The notes under the pieces were generated by a model. The model was given only the letters and a program-made list of their open reading frames with translations. It was not told the DNA's origin and ran no database searches. A program made the translations under genes and the position numbers. From positions 1 through 36,173 of the forward strand of contig DAIMYQ010000014.1 in NCBI GenBank assembly GCA_036734385.1: a stretch of 36,173 bases of DNA, written 5' to 3'. Source of the DNA: JAAYPI01 sp036734385 (GTDB lineage Bacteria; Bacteroidota; Bacteroidia; Bacteroidales; Paludibacteraceae). Positions within the stretch are counted from its first letter, which is position 1, and the number at the start of each line of letters is the position of its first letter. Positions 26,284-34,279 of this stretch are shown in pieces.

Positions 26284-27375
26284 TTAATCATCCTCGTTTA
26301 AGTCATCATCAAGCTCCTCATCTTCCTCTTCATACAAGTCATCAACATCAACAAACCTTGACTTATGACTTATTTCTTTAACAGGTTCTTTATTTATTTC
26401 TTCCCAAAGAATATCTTTCAACTCCGTTAAACCTTTCCCTGCTACAGCAGATATAAATACACAAGGAATATCGGGTAAATCTTTTTTCATTGCTTCCTCC
26501 AATTCATCATCTATCATATCAATCTTAGTAATTGCCAGTGCTCTATGCTTATCCAACAATTCAGGATTGTATAATTCCAATTCGTTTAATAATATTTTAT
26601 ATTCCTGATGTATATCAGGGCTATCGGCAGGTATCATAAATAAGAGTACGGAATTACGTTCTATATGTCGTAAAAATCGTAAACCCAACCCTCTACCTTC
26701 GTGAGCTCCTTCTATTATACCCGGTATGTCGGCCATAACGAACGAACGATGGTCTCGATAACTTACAATACCCAAATTAGGTTCCAAGGTTGTAAAAGGA
26801 TAATTAGCAATTTCAGGTTTCGCAGCAGAAACAACAGACAATAAAGTAGATTTTCCGGCATTGGGAAATCCGACTAAACCTACATCGGCCAACACTTTTA
26901 ATTCCAATATAACCGTTTTTTCTTGCAGGGGTTCTCCCGGCTGAGCAAAACGGGGTGTTTGATTGGTAGATGATCGAAAATGCCAATTTCCTTGGCCACC
27001 TCGACCGCCTTTCATCAAAAGTACCTCTTGTCCATCTTCCTTCACATCACAAAGGAACTCGCCTGTTTCTGCATCATATGCCACGGTTCCACACGGAACT
27101 TCGATAATTTGATCTTTACCATCTTTACCAAAACTTCGGCTAGAGCTACCACTGCCTCCATCACCGGCAAAGACATGACGAGCATATTTTAAATGCAACA
27201 ATGTCCAATAATTAGAATTGCCTTTGAGGATAATATGACCTCCTCTACCGCCATCTCCGCCATCAGGACCACCTTTGGTTATATACTTTTCTCGGTGCAA
27301 ATGCATCGATCCAGGACCGCCTTTACCTGAACGACAATATATTTTTACGTAATCGACAAAATTAGAACTAGCCAT
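26284..27375 (-). CDS. obgE: Obg-family GTPase ObgE
   Basis: Essential GTPase linked to large ribosomal subunit assembly and stress control. The glycine-rich Obg domain (about 1-155) shows GKGGPGSMHLHREKY, GGPDGGDGGRGGHI and KGGRGGQGNWHF. The GTPase domain follows: G1 GFPNAGKST (169-177), the switch region NYPFTTLEPNLG, G3 DIPGIIEGAHEGRGLG, G4 ITKIDM (a T-K-x-D form common in the group instead of NKxD) and G5 FISAVAG. The C-terminus is not an OCT domain but a short acidic tail, EEEDEELDDDLNEDD. Third in the hpt-adk-obgE order conserved in Bacteroidales; it also has its own promoter-like elements in the 96-bp gap. Confidence 0.96.
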   Translation of the reverse strand: MASSNFVDYVKIYCRSGKGGPGSMHLHREKYITKGGPDGGDGGRGGHIILKGNSNYWTLLHLKYARHVFAGDGGSGSSSRSFGKDGKDQIIEVPCGTVAYDAETGEFLCDVKEDGQEVLLMKGGRGGQGNWHFRSSTNQTPRFAQPGEPLQEKTVILELKVLADVGLVGFPNAGKSTLLSVVSAAKPEIANYPFTTLEPNLGIVSYRDHRSFVMADIPGIIEGAHEGRGLGLRFLRHIERNSVLLFMIPADSPDIHQEYKILLNELELYNPELLDKHRALAITKIDMIDDELEEAMKKDLPDIPCVFISAVAGKGLTELKDILWEEINKEPVKEISHKSRFVDVDDLYEEEDEELDDDLNEDD

Positions 27376-27402
27376 AATTTCAAAAGTATATATTTATAAA
27401 TA

Positions 27403-27432
27403 CAAAAATACAGATAGTATGTACTTTACAAA
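27403..27432 (-). promoter_or_regulatory. Possible internal promoter of obgE
   Basis: Minus strand TTTG (27432-27429), 18-bp spacer, TATTTTTG (27410-27403), 27 nt before the obgE ATG. A second -7-like TACTTTTG lies at 27388-27381, only 5 nt from the ATG. Either would allow obgE transcription independent of adk. Confidence 0.45.
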
Positions 27433-27471
27433 AAGAATTTACTATCTGTATAAACAAAAAAATAAAAAAAA

Positions 27472-28044
27472 CTATAAAACAGCGTCTATCACCCTGCAAA
27501 TATTATCAAAAGTATCTTCGATGGAAGATGTTCCGTCAATTTTGACATGTTTACCTTGTTGGTGGTAAAATTGTATGACAGGCATTGTACGTTCTTCATA
27601 TATCTGAATACGTTTTTTAATAGTTTCCATGTTATCATCAGAACGACCAGATACCTTACCTCTAAGCAACAAACGTTTAACAAGCTCTTCGTTCGTAACA
27701 TCTATGTTTAACATAACGCTCACACGTATATTCCGTCTTTTCAACATGGAATCTAATTCCTCGGCTTGAACAACAGTACGCGGAAATCCATCAAAGATAA
27801 AACCTTTTACTTGTGGATATTTATCTATTTGCTTATTCAAAAGATCAATTACCAAATCATCAGGAACAAATAATCCCTTTGAAATCAGACCATCAGCAAT
27901 CTTTCCTAATTCGGTTTTTGCTGCTATTTCTTTTCTTAAAATATCCCCTGTAGAAAAATGGACTAAACCGTACTTCTTTTCTATTAGTTCACTTTGCGTT
28001 CCTTTACCGGAACCTGGTGCACCAAAAATGACAACATTAAACAT
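27472..28044 (-). CDS. adk: Adenylate kinase Adk
   Basis: Interconverts ATP plus AMP with two ADP in the cytoplasm. The P-loop FGAPGSGKGT (7-16) is followed by YGLVHFSTGDILRKEI for AMP binding, FIFDGFPRTVVQAEEL, and a short LID region RGKVSGRSDDN with the catalytic Arg residues. At 190 residues it is the short-LID form, without the about 27-residue zinc or H-bond LID of E. coli-type enzymes, as usual in Bacteroidota. It starts 14 nt after hpt and precedes obgE. Confidence 0.97.
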   Translation of the reverse strand: MFNVVIFGAPGSGKGTQSELIEKKYGLVHFSTGDILRKEIAAKTELGKIADGLISKGLFVPDDLVIDLLNKQIDKYPQVKGFIFDGFPRTVVQAEELDSMLKRRNIRVSVMLNIDVTNEELVKRLLLRGKVSGRSDDNMETIKKRIQIYEERTMPVIQFYHQQGKHVKIDGTSSIEDTFDNICRVIDAVL

Positions 28045-28058
28045 ATCTATATCTATTA

Positions 28059-28595
28059 TTATTTTACCAATGTATAAATTGCACTCAAATTTCTTCCATA
28101 GCCATCGTAATCAAGTCCATAACCCACAATAAATTCATTGGGTATTTCCATTGCCACGTAATCAAGAGGCACTTTTTTTTCCAATGCGTCAGGTTTAAGC
28201 AATAAGGTTGCAACATATACTTTGGCAACATCTTTTGCACCTAAAGATTCCAACATTTTTTCCATAGTGCGTCCTGTATCGACAATATCCTCAACCACAA
28301 CTACCGTACGTCCTGCAATATTTTCAGTCAAGCCTAAAACCTCTCTTATCTTACCGGAAGAATATAAACCTTCGTAAGATGATAATTTAACAAATGTAAC
28401 TTCCGAGGGAATCGTTACATATTTCATCAAATCGGCAGCAAACATAAAAGCTCCATTTAACACACAAATAAACAAGGGATTTTCATTTTTCAAATCTTCA
28501 TTTATCCGAGCGGCAACTTTCTGTATAGCTTCCAAAATATCTTTTTCAGGTATAGATAATTGGAATTTTTTGTCTTTAATTTGTACAGTATCCAC
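28059..28595 (-). CDS. hpt: Hypoxanthine phosphoribosyltransferase Hpt
   Basis: Salvages hypoxanthine or guanine with PRPP to give IMP or GMP. The PRPP loop is VVVVEDIVDTGRTM, the substrate-side strand FICVLNGAFMFAADL, and YVAMEIPNEFIVGYGLDYD gives the purine-contact and C-terminal residues. No ATG is available at the 5' end: in-frame starts are TTG at 28634, GTG at 28622 and GTG at 28595. I chose 28595 because the protein then begins VDTVQIKDKKF, which matches family N-termini, and has a normal 178 residues. Next gene adk is 14 nt downstream; the Rieske-like gene is upstream on the same strand. Confidence 0.93.
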   Translation of the reverse strand: MDTVQIKDKKFQLSIPEKDILEAIQKVAARINEDLKNENPLFICVLNGAFMFAADLMKYVTIPSEVTFVKLSSYEGLYSSGKIREVLGLTENIAGRTVVVVEDIVDTGRTMEKMLESLGAKDVAKVYVATLLLKPDALEKKVPLDYVAMEIPNEFIVGYGLDYDGYGRNLSAIYTLVK

Positions 28596-28710
28596 GGGTT
28601 TGTTTTTACGAAAAAATCGCACGAAGTTAATCAATAATTAGGAATAAACCGAGCAAGATGACAGTTATTTAACAAGAAGCTTGGCAATTTTCCACTATAA
28701 TTAATCAAAA

Positions 28711-29196
28711 CTAGTTGGTTACTCGATATGTGTAGTTGGAGATGTGAGAAACAGTATATTTTTTCAGTCGCTCAGTTCCCGGACCTGTTTTACTATCAGG
28801 ACTTCCTACTCCCCAAGCAACGTCATAATGCGTACCACATTTGGGGCAATACAAAAAATACCCATCACTTTTCAAAACAATATCTGCATCATGTTCATAG
28901 GGACAAGCCATATCAAATGCATATAATCCATTATCATATCCACGCACAACCGCAACGCCTCCATAACCATAACCACTGGTACTAACTGATGATAAAATTG
29001 AAGGATTTGCTTCTGTGAAAAGAATTATTCCACCCAACATATCATAGCGTAATTCATTGTGAGCACCTGAAGAAGACACATCAATATCGAAAGAGACAAA
29101 AGCATAAGGGATGCTTGATGTCTCAGGCTCATTCTTGCAAGAAGCTGAAGATAACAGCAACAACACCAACAATATTTTCTTGTAAACGCTGCTCAT
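28711..29196 (-). CDS. Rieske-like lipoprotein
   Basis: Predicted surface or periplasmic lipoprotein of 161 residues (ATG 29196). MSSVYKKILLVLLLLSSASC is a lipoprotein signal with Cys20. The C-terminal half looks like a Rieske domain: VRGYDNGLYAFDMACPYEH (about 84-102), then YCPKCGTHYD (116-125), then a Gly/Pro-rich stretch and RLKKYTVS. The ligand pattern is Cys98-x3-His102 and Cys117-x2-Cys120-x2-His123; a canonical [2Fe-2S] Rieske centre has C-x-H and C-x2-H, so the His positions read Tyr100 and Cys120. It may bind a different cluster, a single metal, or be structural. The frame begins with TTG at 29205; the ATG three codons later leaves a proper signal peptide. Function unknown. Confidence 0.72.
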   Translation of the reverse strand: MSSVYKKILLVLLLLSSASCKNEPETSSIPYAFVSFDIDVSSSGAHNELRYDMLGGIILFTEANPSILSSVSTSGYGYGGVAVVRGYDNGLYAFDMACPYEHDADIVLKSDGYFLYCPKCGTHYDVAWGVGSPDSKTGPGTERLKKYTVSHISNYTYRVTN

Positions 29197-29202
29197 ATTG
29201 CA

Positions 29203-29210
29203 CAAAGATA
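29203..29210 (-). promoter_or_regulatory. -7 element beside the Rieske-like start
   Basis: Minus strand TATCTTTG matches TAnnTTTG and is only 6 nt from the ATG at 29196, implying a leader of a few bases at most. The nearest TTTG (29228-29225) is 14 bp upstream, short for a -33. Confidence 0.4.
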
Positions 29211-29271
29211 CAACTTGTTACTACCAAAAGAAACTGATTTTACATCAAAAAACGCACAAACGTCATTTTAT

Positions 29272-29303
29272 TTTGTAAAATAAAAAAGAAAATAGTAGTA
29301 TTG
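29272..29303 (+). promoter_or_regulatory. Promoter of the GH13 gene
   Basis: TTTG at 29272-29275, 20-bp spacer, TAGTATTG at 29296-29303 (one mismatch to TAnnTTTG). The leader to the ATG at 29367 is about 55-60 nt. Confidence 0.5.
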
Positions 29304-29366
29304 CGTTCGGTTTACATTCTAAATAAATTATAATATCATTTGCTTTACACTAAATTCTCTAACCTC

Positions 29367-30800
29367 ATGAAAAGAACTTACCTTATCGTTTTTTCCTCGC
29401 TACTTCTTGCAATGGTTGCATCTTGTACCAGCACAAAAACTATAAAAGAGAAAACAGACTGTACAAAAATAAAACACCTTGAATGGTCTCGTCAAGCTGT
29501 CATTTACGAAGTAAATTTACGTCAATATACAAATGAAGGAACAATCAAATCGTTTGAAAGACATCTTCCTCAATTAAAAAAATTAGGTGTTGACATTCTT
29601 TGGTTTATGCCGGTGTACCCTATTTCGGAGAAAAACAGAAAAGGAGAATTGGGTAGCTATTACGCAATTCAAAATTACAAAGCCATCAACCCCGAATACG
29701 GTTCAATCGAAGAATTTAAAGAAATGGTAAAAAAGGCACACCAACTAGGATTTAAAGTTATTCTGGACTGGGTAGCTAATCATACCGGCTGTGATAATGT
29801 TTGGGTAGAACAACATCCTGACTGGTATGTAAAAGATAGCATTGGGAACTTTGTTGGACCTTACGATTGGACAGATACTTATAAACTTGATTACTCTAAC
29901 AAAGAAATGCGTAAGGGTATGATAGACGCAATGTCCTTTTGGGTTAAACATTGTAATATTGATGGATTTCGCTGTGATGTAGCATTTGAAGTTCCCGTCG
30001 ACTTCTGGGAAACAGCAAGAACACAACTTGATTCTATTAAACCGATTTTCATGCTTGCTGAAGCAGAAAATCGGGAATTGTCCTACAAATCTTTTGATAT
30101 GCTTTATAATTGGCCTATAAAAGACGTGACAAATCAAATAGCAAAAGGAGGAAATGCTAAAAAAGCAGAATACATCCATGAATCACTGAGTGCAAAAGAT
30201 AAGTCACCAATCAAAACAGCAGCAGACATTGACATTGTTCTTGCCAAGCAAGACTCTATTTATCCTTGTGACGTATATTTAATGAATTTTATTACAAATC
30301 ACGACGAAAATTCATGGGCGGGAACAGAATTTGAAAGATTAGGAGATGGAGTAAAAGCTTTTGCCGTACTTGCTTATACATTAAATGGCATGCCTCTTAT
30401 TTATACAGGACAAGAAGTTGGATTTAATCATCGTTTTAAGTTTTTTGCAAAAGACATAGCTCCAACGTGGGAAGAAAATGACACTTTCAGATTTTATCAA
30501 AAGCTAAATCAACTTAAGCACTCTCAACAAGCTTTAGCAGCAGGAAAAAATGGAGGAAAGATGATTCGTTATCAAACTAGCAATGACAAAGCGGTTTATG
30601 TATTTTCTCGTCAACTAGACAAAAAAAATGAAGTTTTGGTCATGCTTAATTTAACACCAAATACCGTAAATATTAACTTCATTGACAAAACGCCAAAAGG
30701 AAAATTTAAAAATCATTTTGACGATACAACTTTTTCATTTGATGATAAAGGAGCAACAATCTCTATGAAACCTTGGGAATATAGAGTTTATGTAAAATAG
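29367..30800 (+). CDS. GH13 alpha-amylase-family lipoprotein
   Basis: Predicted alpha-glucan hydrolase anchored in the envelope. From the ATG at 29367 (477 residues) it begins MKRTYLIVFSSLLLAMVASC, a lipoprotein signal with Cys20. The barrel has VIYEVNLRQYTNEG, GVDILWFMPVYPISEKN, region I DWVANH (134-139), region II GFRCDVAFE with nucleophile Asp204, region III LAEAE with acid/base Glu232, and region IV FITNHDENS with Asp313; all catalytic residues are kept. A C-terminal beta domain ends KPWEYRVYVK. The frame opens with TTG at 29340, but the ATG gives the proper signal peptide. Substrate (maltooligosaccharide, glycogen or other) is not readable; no susC/D or sus regulator genes are nearby. 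A terminator follows. Confidence 0.93.
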   Translation: MKRTYLIVFSSLLLAMVASCTSTKTIKEKTDCTKIKHLEWSRQAVIYEVNLRQYTNEGTIKSFERHLPQLKKLGVDILWFMPVYPISEKNRKGELGSYYAIQNYKAINPEYGSIEEFKEMVKKAHQLGFKVILDWVANHTGCDNVWVEQHPDWYVKDSIGNFVGPYDWTDTYKLDYSNKEMRKGMIDAMSFWVKHCNIDGFRCDVAFEVPVDFWETARTQLDSIKPIFMLAEAENRELSYKSFDMLYNWPIKDVTNQIAKGGNAKKAEYIHESLSAKDKSPIKTAADIDIVLAKQDSIYPCDVYLMNFITNHDENSWAGTEFERLGDGVKAFAVLAYTLNGMPLIYTGQEVGFNHRFKFFAKDIAPTWEENDTFRFYQKLNQLKHSQQALAAGKNGGKMIRYQTSNDKAVYVFSRQLDKKNEVLVMLNLTPNTVNINFIDKTPKGKFKNHFDDTTFSFDDKGATISMKPWEYRVYVK

Positions 30801-30824
30801 TTTTTTGTGATACCCTCGTTTTTG

Positions 30825-30867
30825 TAACACATTTGTAAAGCTTTGCTGGTACAAATGTGTTATTTTT
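30825..30867 (+). terminator. Intrinsic terminator after the GH13 gene
   Basis: TAACACATTTGTA (30825-30837) and TACAAATGTGTTA (30850-30862) are a perfect 13-bp inverted repeat with a 12-nt loop, followed by TTTTT. Its 3' end also contains TATTTTTG (30861-30868), a possible -7 element for the next gene. Confidence 0.8.
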
Positions 30868-30926
30868 GTGAAAAATAGTACATTCTCTAATGATGTTTTT
30901 ATCTTTAAGTGCGTAAAAATATAAAA

Positions 30927-32072
30927 ATGAAGATACTTTTAATAGGCAAAAGTTTTCCATACAAAGGAGGTATAGCTGCCTTCAACGAACGACTCGCAAT
31001 GGAATTGATGAGTGAAGGAAATGATGTAACAATCTACACCTACTCTCTCTTTTACTCTTTTTTATCAAAATATACAAGCAATAGATTTAACAACAATGAT
31101 ATTCCTATAAAGGGTTTACACATTGAAGAAAAAATAGACAATTACAATCCTTTTGAGGCCGAAAGAATTAGTATTGAGATAAAAAGAGCAAAATTTGATC
31201 TTATTATTTATTGTTATTCAGATGTGGCATCAGTAGGATGTTTTACTCTCATCGCAAAAAACAATAAGCAGTCGACAGTACAACTAGCACTATTGCACCA
31301 AATAAAACCCGAGAAGGGAAGTTGTACTTTTCAAAAAATGTTTATTCCTTCGATGTTAAGCCAGATGGATGGATTCGTTGCGATGTCTCAAAAAGTAATA
31401 GAAAATGTCAAATCGATTGATAAAAAAAATAAGCCAACACTATTTTCTCCCCATCCTATTTATGACCTTTTTGGAAAAGGTACCGACAAAAAATTAGCTA
31501 TGTTACAACTTGGTCTGAATGCAAACTACCAATATGTACTATTTTTTGGAGCAATCAAAGAAAGTAAAGGATTGGATTTACTTATTGAAGCTTTTGCTGA
31601 TAACCGATTAAGAGGACTTCCCGTAAAATTGCTAGTTGTAGGAGACCTGAAAAATAACCAAGATTATTATTTTGATATCATGTATGAATATCGATTGAAA
31701 AATAATATAATTTTTGTTGATGAATATGTTCCTAATAATGTTGTCAGCCTTTATTTCTCCGCGTCCAGTATTGTCGCTCAACCTTATAAAGAAGTAAATC
31801 AAAGTGGCATTTTACAAGTTGCTTATCACTTTGACAAACCTATTTTAATTACAAATGTTGCTGACGGAGGAAACTCCATCCCAAATAAAAAGGTAGGATA
31901 CGTTATTAATCCTAATGTCACGGAAATTGCAGATGCATTGTTTGATTTTTTCGATCAAAAAAGAGAAACCGAAATGGTTGACAATGTAAAAATAGAAAAG
32001 AAAAAATATGCGTGGAGCAATATGACAAACATTATTTCTGAGTTGTACAACGACGTTAAAAAGCAGAAATAA
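30927..32072 (+). CDS. Family 4-like glycosyltransferase
   Basis: Predicted GT-B glycosyltransferase of 381 residues from the ATG at 30927. ILLIGKSFPYKGGIAAFNER at the N-terminus is the acceptor-side glycine-rich loop. The donor half shows VLFFGAIKESKGLDLLIEAF, LLVVGDLKNNQDYYF, IIFVDEYVPNNVVSLYFSAS and NQSGILQVAYHFDKPILI, the last replacing the E-x7-E region of classical GT4 enzymes. No membrane helix or signal peptide. A GTG at 30909 could add six residues. It is separated from the GH13 gene by a terminator and from efp by an own promoter, so is probably monocistronic. Donor and acceptor unknown. Confidence 0.86.
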   Translation: MKILLIGKSFPYKGGIAAFNERLAMELMSEGNDVTIYTYSLFYSFLSKYTSNRFNNNDIPIKGLHIEEKIDNYNPFEAERISIEIKRAKFDLIIYCYSDVASVGCFTLIAKNNKQSTVQLALLHQIKPEKGSCTFQKMFIPSMLSQMDGFVAMSQKVIENVKSIDKKNKPTLFSPHPIYDLFGKGTDKKLAMLQLGLNANYQYVLFFGAIKESKGLDLLIEAFADNRLRGLPVKLLVVGDLKNNQDYYFDIMYEYRLKNNIIFVDEYVPNNVVSLYFSASSIVAQPYKEVNQSGILQVAYHFDKPILITNVADGGNSIPNKKVGYVINPNVTEIADALFDFFDQKRETEMVDNVKIEKKKYAWSNMTNIISELYNDVKKQK

Positions 32073-32089
32073 AGGACATTCAAAAAAAA

Positions 32090-32120
32090 TTTGAGAATTT
32101 AGAACAATTCACTAACTTTG
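32090..32120 (+). promoter_or_regulatory. Promoter of efp
   Basis: TTTG at 32090-32093, a 19-bp spacer, TAACTTTG at 32113-32120: a near-consensus Bacteroidota promoter. Leader about 45-50 nt. Confidence 0.8.
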
Positions 32121-32172
32121 TGCCCCGAATTAATTCTAAATTAACAACTTACTTAACAGACAACTTTTCAAT

Positions 32173-32736
32173 ATGGCAACTACAGCAGACATAAGGAATG
32201 GCATGTGCATTGAATTTAACAACGGACTTTATACTATTGTTGAATTTTTACACGTAAAGCCAGGTAAAGGGGCAGCCTTTGTTAGAACTAAAATGAAAAA
32301 TGTACAAACTGGTCGTACATTAGAAAACACATTTAACGCAGGAGTAAAAATAGATGAGGTTCGTATCGAACGCCGTCCATATCAATTTTTATACAAAGAT
32401 GATATGGGTTATAATTTCATGCATAACGAAACTTTCGAACAAATTTCTTTACAAAAAGACCAAATTAATGGTGCTGATTTCTTAAAAGAAGGTACAAACG
32501 TTGATATTACAGTACATGCTGATACTGAAACTGTTTTGTTTGCCGATCTTCCTTTAAATGTAATTTTGGAAATCACTTATACAGAACCTGGACTAAAAGG
32601 AGATACAGCTACAAACACACTCAAACCTGCAACTGTAGAAACCGGAGCTGAAATTCGCGTTCCTCTTTTCATTAACATTGGGGATAAAGTTAGAATTAAC
32701 ACGGTGGATGGTTCTTATGTAGAACGTACTAAATAA
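32173..32736 (+). CDS. efp: Elongation factor P
   Basis: Binds the ribosome between P and E sites and relieves stalling at consecutive prolines. Three beta domains are expected and the 187-residue length is typical. The domain I tip reads HVKPGKGAAFVRTK with Lys32 at the position that is modified in many bacteria. Domain III has ADLPLNVILEITYTEPGLKG and GAEIRVPLFINIGDKVRI, the family signature near the C-terminus. It is transcribed alone, between a strong promoter and a strong terminator. No epmA or epmB genes lie in the window, and the modification here cannot be told. Confidence 0.97.
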   Translation: MATTADIRNGMCIEFNNGLYTIVEFLHVKPGKGAAFVRTKMKNVQTGRTLENTFNAGVKIDEVRIERRPYQFLYKDDMGYNFMHNETFEQISLQKDQINGADFLKEGTNVDITVHADTETVLFADLPLNVILEITYTEPGLKGDTATNTLKPATVETGAEIRVPLFINIGDKVRINTVDGSYVERTK

Positions 32737-32770
32737 TACCGAAGAAAAGAGAGTTTTTCACAATAAAAAA

Positions 32771-32797
32771 GAGAGCCAAATATGGTTCTCTTTTTTT
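32771..32797 (+). terminator. Intrinsic terminator after efp
   Basis: GAGAGCC (32771-32777) pairs with GGTTCTC (32784-32790) with one G-T, loop AAATAT, then TTTTTTT. The A run before the stem makes it work for the convergent Lrp gene too. Confidence 0.85.
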
Positions 32798-32818
32798 ATA
32801 AATATTTATTTGTAATAA

Positions 32819-33274
32819 TTAAAAAATTGGCAATTCTTTTTTTATGCTTTCTTGTAAAGATATAAGGGTTTCCGTCGCAGTTACACCAGGTATTTCCTGT
32901 ATTTTATTATTTAGTAAAGTCATCAAATGATGATTATCACAAGCATATAGTTTTACCAACATCGTGTATGGACCTGTAGTAAAATGACATTCTACAATTT
33001 CCGGAATTTTTTGCAATTCAGGAACAACATCCTTATACATTGAACCCCTCTCAAGCTTTATTCCTATGTATGTACAAGTATTGTAGCCCATCTTCTGTGC
33101 ATTAACCTGATAACCGGAACCTTCAATAACGTCCATATCAATAAGTTTCTGAACTCTCTGATGTACAGCAGCTCTAGACACGCCACAAGCTTCAGCAACT
33201 TCAACAAAAGGAATCTTCGCATTTTTAATTATGATCTTCAAGATTTCTTTATCTAAATCATCTATCTTTTCCAT
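32819..33274 (-). CDS. Lrp/AsnC-family transcriptional regulator
   Basis: Small amino-acid-responsive regulator. From ATG 33274 it has 151 residues: IDDLDKEILKIIIKNAKIPF, then a helix-turn-helix EVAEACGVSRAAVHQRVQKL (about 24-43), a hinge, and the RAM effector domain (IGIKLERGSMYKDVVPELQ, IVECHFTTGPYTMLVKLY, IPGVTATETLISLQ). The ligand and targets are unknown. A TTG at 33280 gives two extra residues and is not preferred. It lies downstream of the FKBP genes on the same strand but a strong hairpin separates them. Confidence 0.94.
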   Translation of the reverse strand: MEKIDDLDKEILKIIIKNAKIPFVEVAEACGVSRAAVHQRVQKLIDMDVIEGSGYQVNAQKMGYNTCTYIGIKLERGSMYKDVVPELQKIPEIVECHFTTGPYTMLVKLYACDNHHLMTLLNNKIQEIPGVTATETLISLQESIKKELPIF

Positions 33275-33300
33275 ACACAATGTTTTAATTGATTCGGAGA

Positions 33301-33340
33301 AACAAAACCCACTGAAAAAAATTCTCCAGTGGGTTTTGTT
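33301..33340 (-). terminator. Perfect 14-bp hairpin after the FKBP operon
   Basis: AACAAAACCCACTG (33301-33314) and CAGTGGGTTTTGTT (33327-33340) are exact inverted repeats with a 12-nt loop. Read on the minus strand the 3' arm ends in GGGTTTTGTT, a T-rich tail. It is 15 nt after the last FKBP stop and 26 nt before the Lrp start. Confidence 0.8.
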
Positions 33341-33355
33341 GTTATTTAGAAATAA

Positions 33356-34231
33356 CTATTTCTTAATGATTTCCAACAATTCTACTTCAAATACAAGAGT
33401 AGAAAACGGTTTAATTACACCCATTTCTCTGGATCCGTAGGCCAACTCGTAAGGAACGAAAAATTTATATTTTGACCCTACAGACATCAATTGAAGACCT
33501 TCTGTCCAACCCGGAATAACTTGACTTAAAACAAATTCGGCAGGAGTACCACGATTTACAGAACTATCAAAAACAGTTCCGTCAATCAACGTTCCATGAT
33601 AATTTACTTTAACCTTATCCGTTGGTAGAGGTTTTTCGCCTTTTCCTTCTGTGATTACCTGATATTGTAATCCACTGGCTGTTGTTTGTACACCAGCTTG
33701 CTTTTTATTATTTTCCAAGAAAGCAATACCTGCTTTTTTGTTTGCTCCAAATTGTTGTTCCATGGCACGTTCTTGAATGGATTCCATTTTCTTTTTTGCA
33801 TACTCGGAAGCCTCCATCTTACTCATTGACGCTTTCTTAAGAAGAGCATCATAAAAAGCTTTGTAGAATAAATCTTGGTTGATAGTTTTAGTACTATCAC
33901 TACCAAATAATGCATGATTTAAATTAGGCACCATTTGTTCCTTAATTTGATCTCCAATTTGCAAACCGACCAAATAAGCTTTCTTTTTAGGAGTTGTTTC
34001 TCCGGAAGCTTCTTTTACTCCCTTGATAAAATCTTCAAGGTTTGCCGTATCAATGTTCATTCTAGTTTCCAGATACTCAAAAAGTCCATCTGTATTGGCA
34101 ACACCAAAAGCATAAGATATAGAATCAATATCATTCTTCATCTCTACTTTCTTGCCATTTTTATCACAAGAAGTAGCAAAAAGGCTCAATAAAACAGCCC
34201 CAAACAAAAATAAAACACTCGTCTTTTTCAT
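33356..34231 (-). CDS. FKBP-type prolyl isomerase, lipoprotein
   Basis: Predicted envelope-anchored peptidyl-prolyl cis-trans isomerase of 291 residues. MKKTSVLFLFGAVLLSLFAT then SC is a lipoprotein signal (ATG 34231). An N-terminal FKBP dimerisation-type region (SYAFGVANTDG and helices to about 170) precedes the C-terminal FKBP domain: VKVNYHGTLIDGTVFDSS, AEFVLSQVIPGWTEGLQLM, YELAYGSREMGVIKPF and TLVFEVELLEI, with the usual aromatic pocket. The loop after AYG (SREMGVIKPFS) differs from the two sister genes (EQGAG...IPP). The frame extends to ATG 34255 and TTG 34261, giving a longer unlikely start. Last gene of three paralogues; a hairpin terminator follows. Confidence 0.93.
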   Translation of the reverse strand: MKKTSVLFLFGAVLLSLFATSCDKNGKKVEMKNDIDSISYAFGVANTDGLFEYLETRMNIDTANLEDFIKGVKEASGETTPKKKAYLVGLQIGDQIKEQMVPNLNHALFGSDSTKTINQDLFYKAFYDALLKKASMSKMEASEYAKKKMESIQERAMEQQFGANKKAGIAFLENNKKQAGVQTTASGLQYQVITEGKGEKPLPTDKVKVNYHGTLIDGTVFDSSVNRGTPAEFVLSQVIPGWTEGLQLMSVGSKYKFFVPYELAYGSREMGVIKPFSTLVFEVELLEIIKK

Positions 34232-34279
34232 TTTTAAAAAATTAAAATTATTCATATTCAATTAAATCGCTAATAAAAA

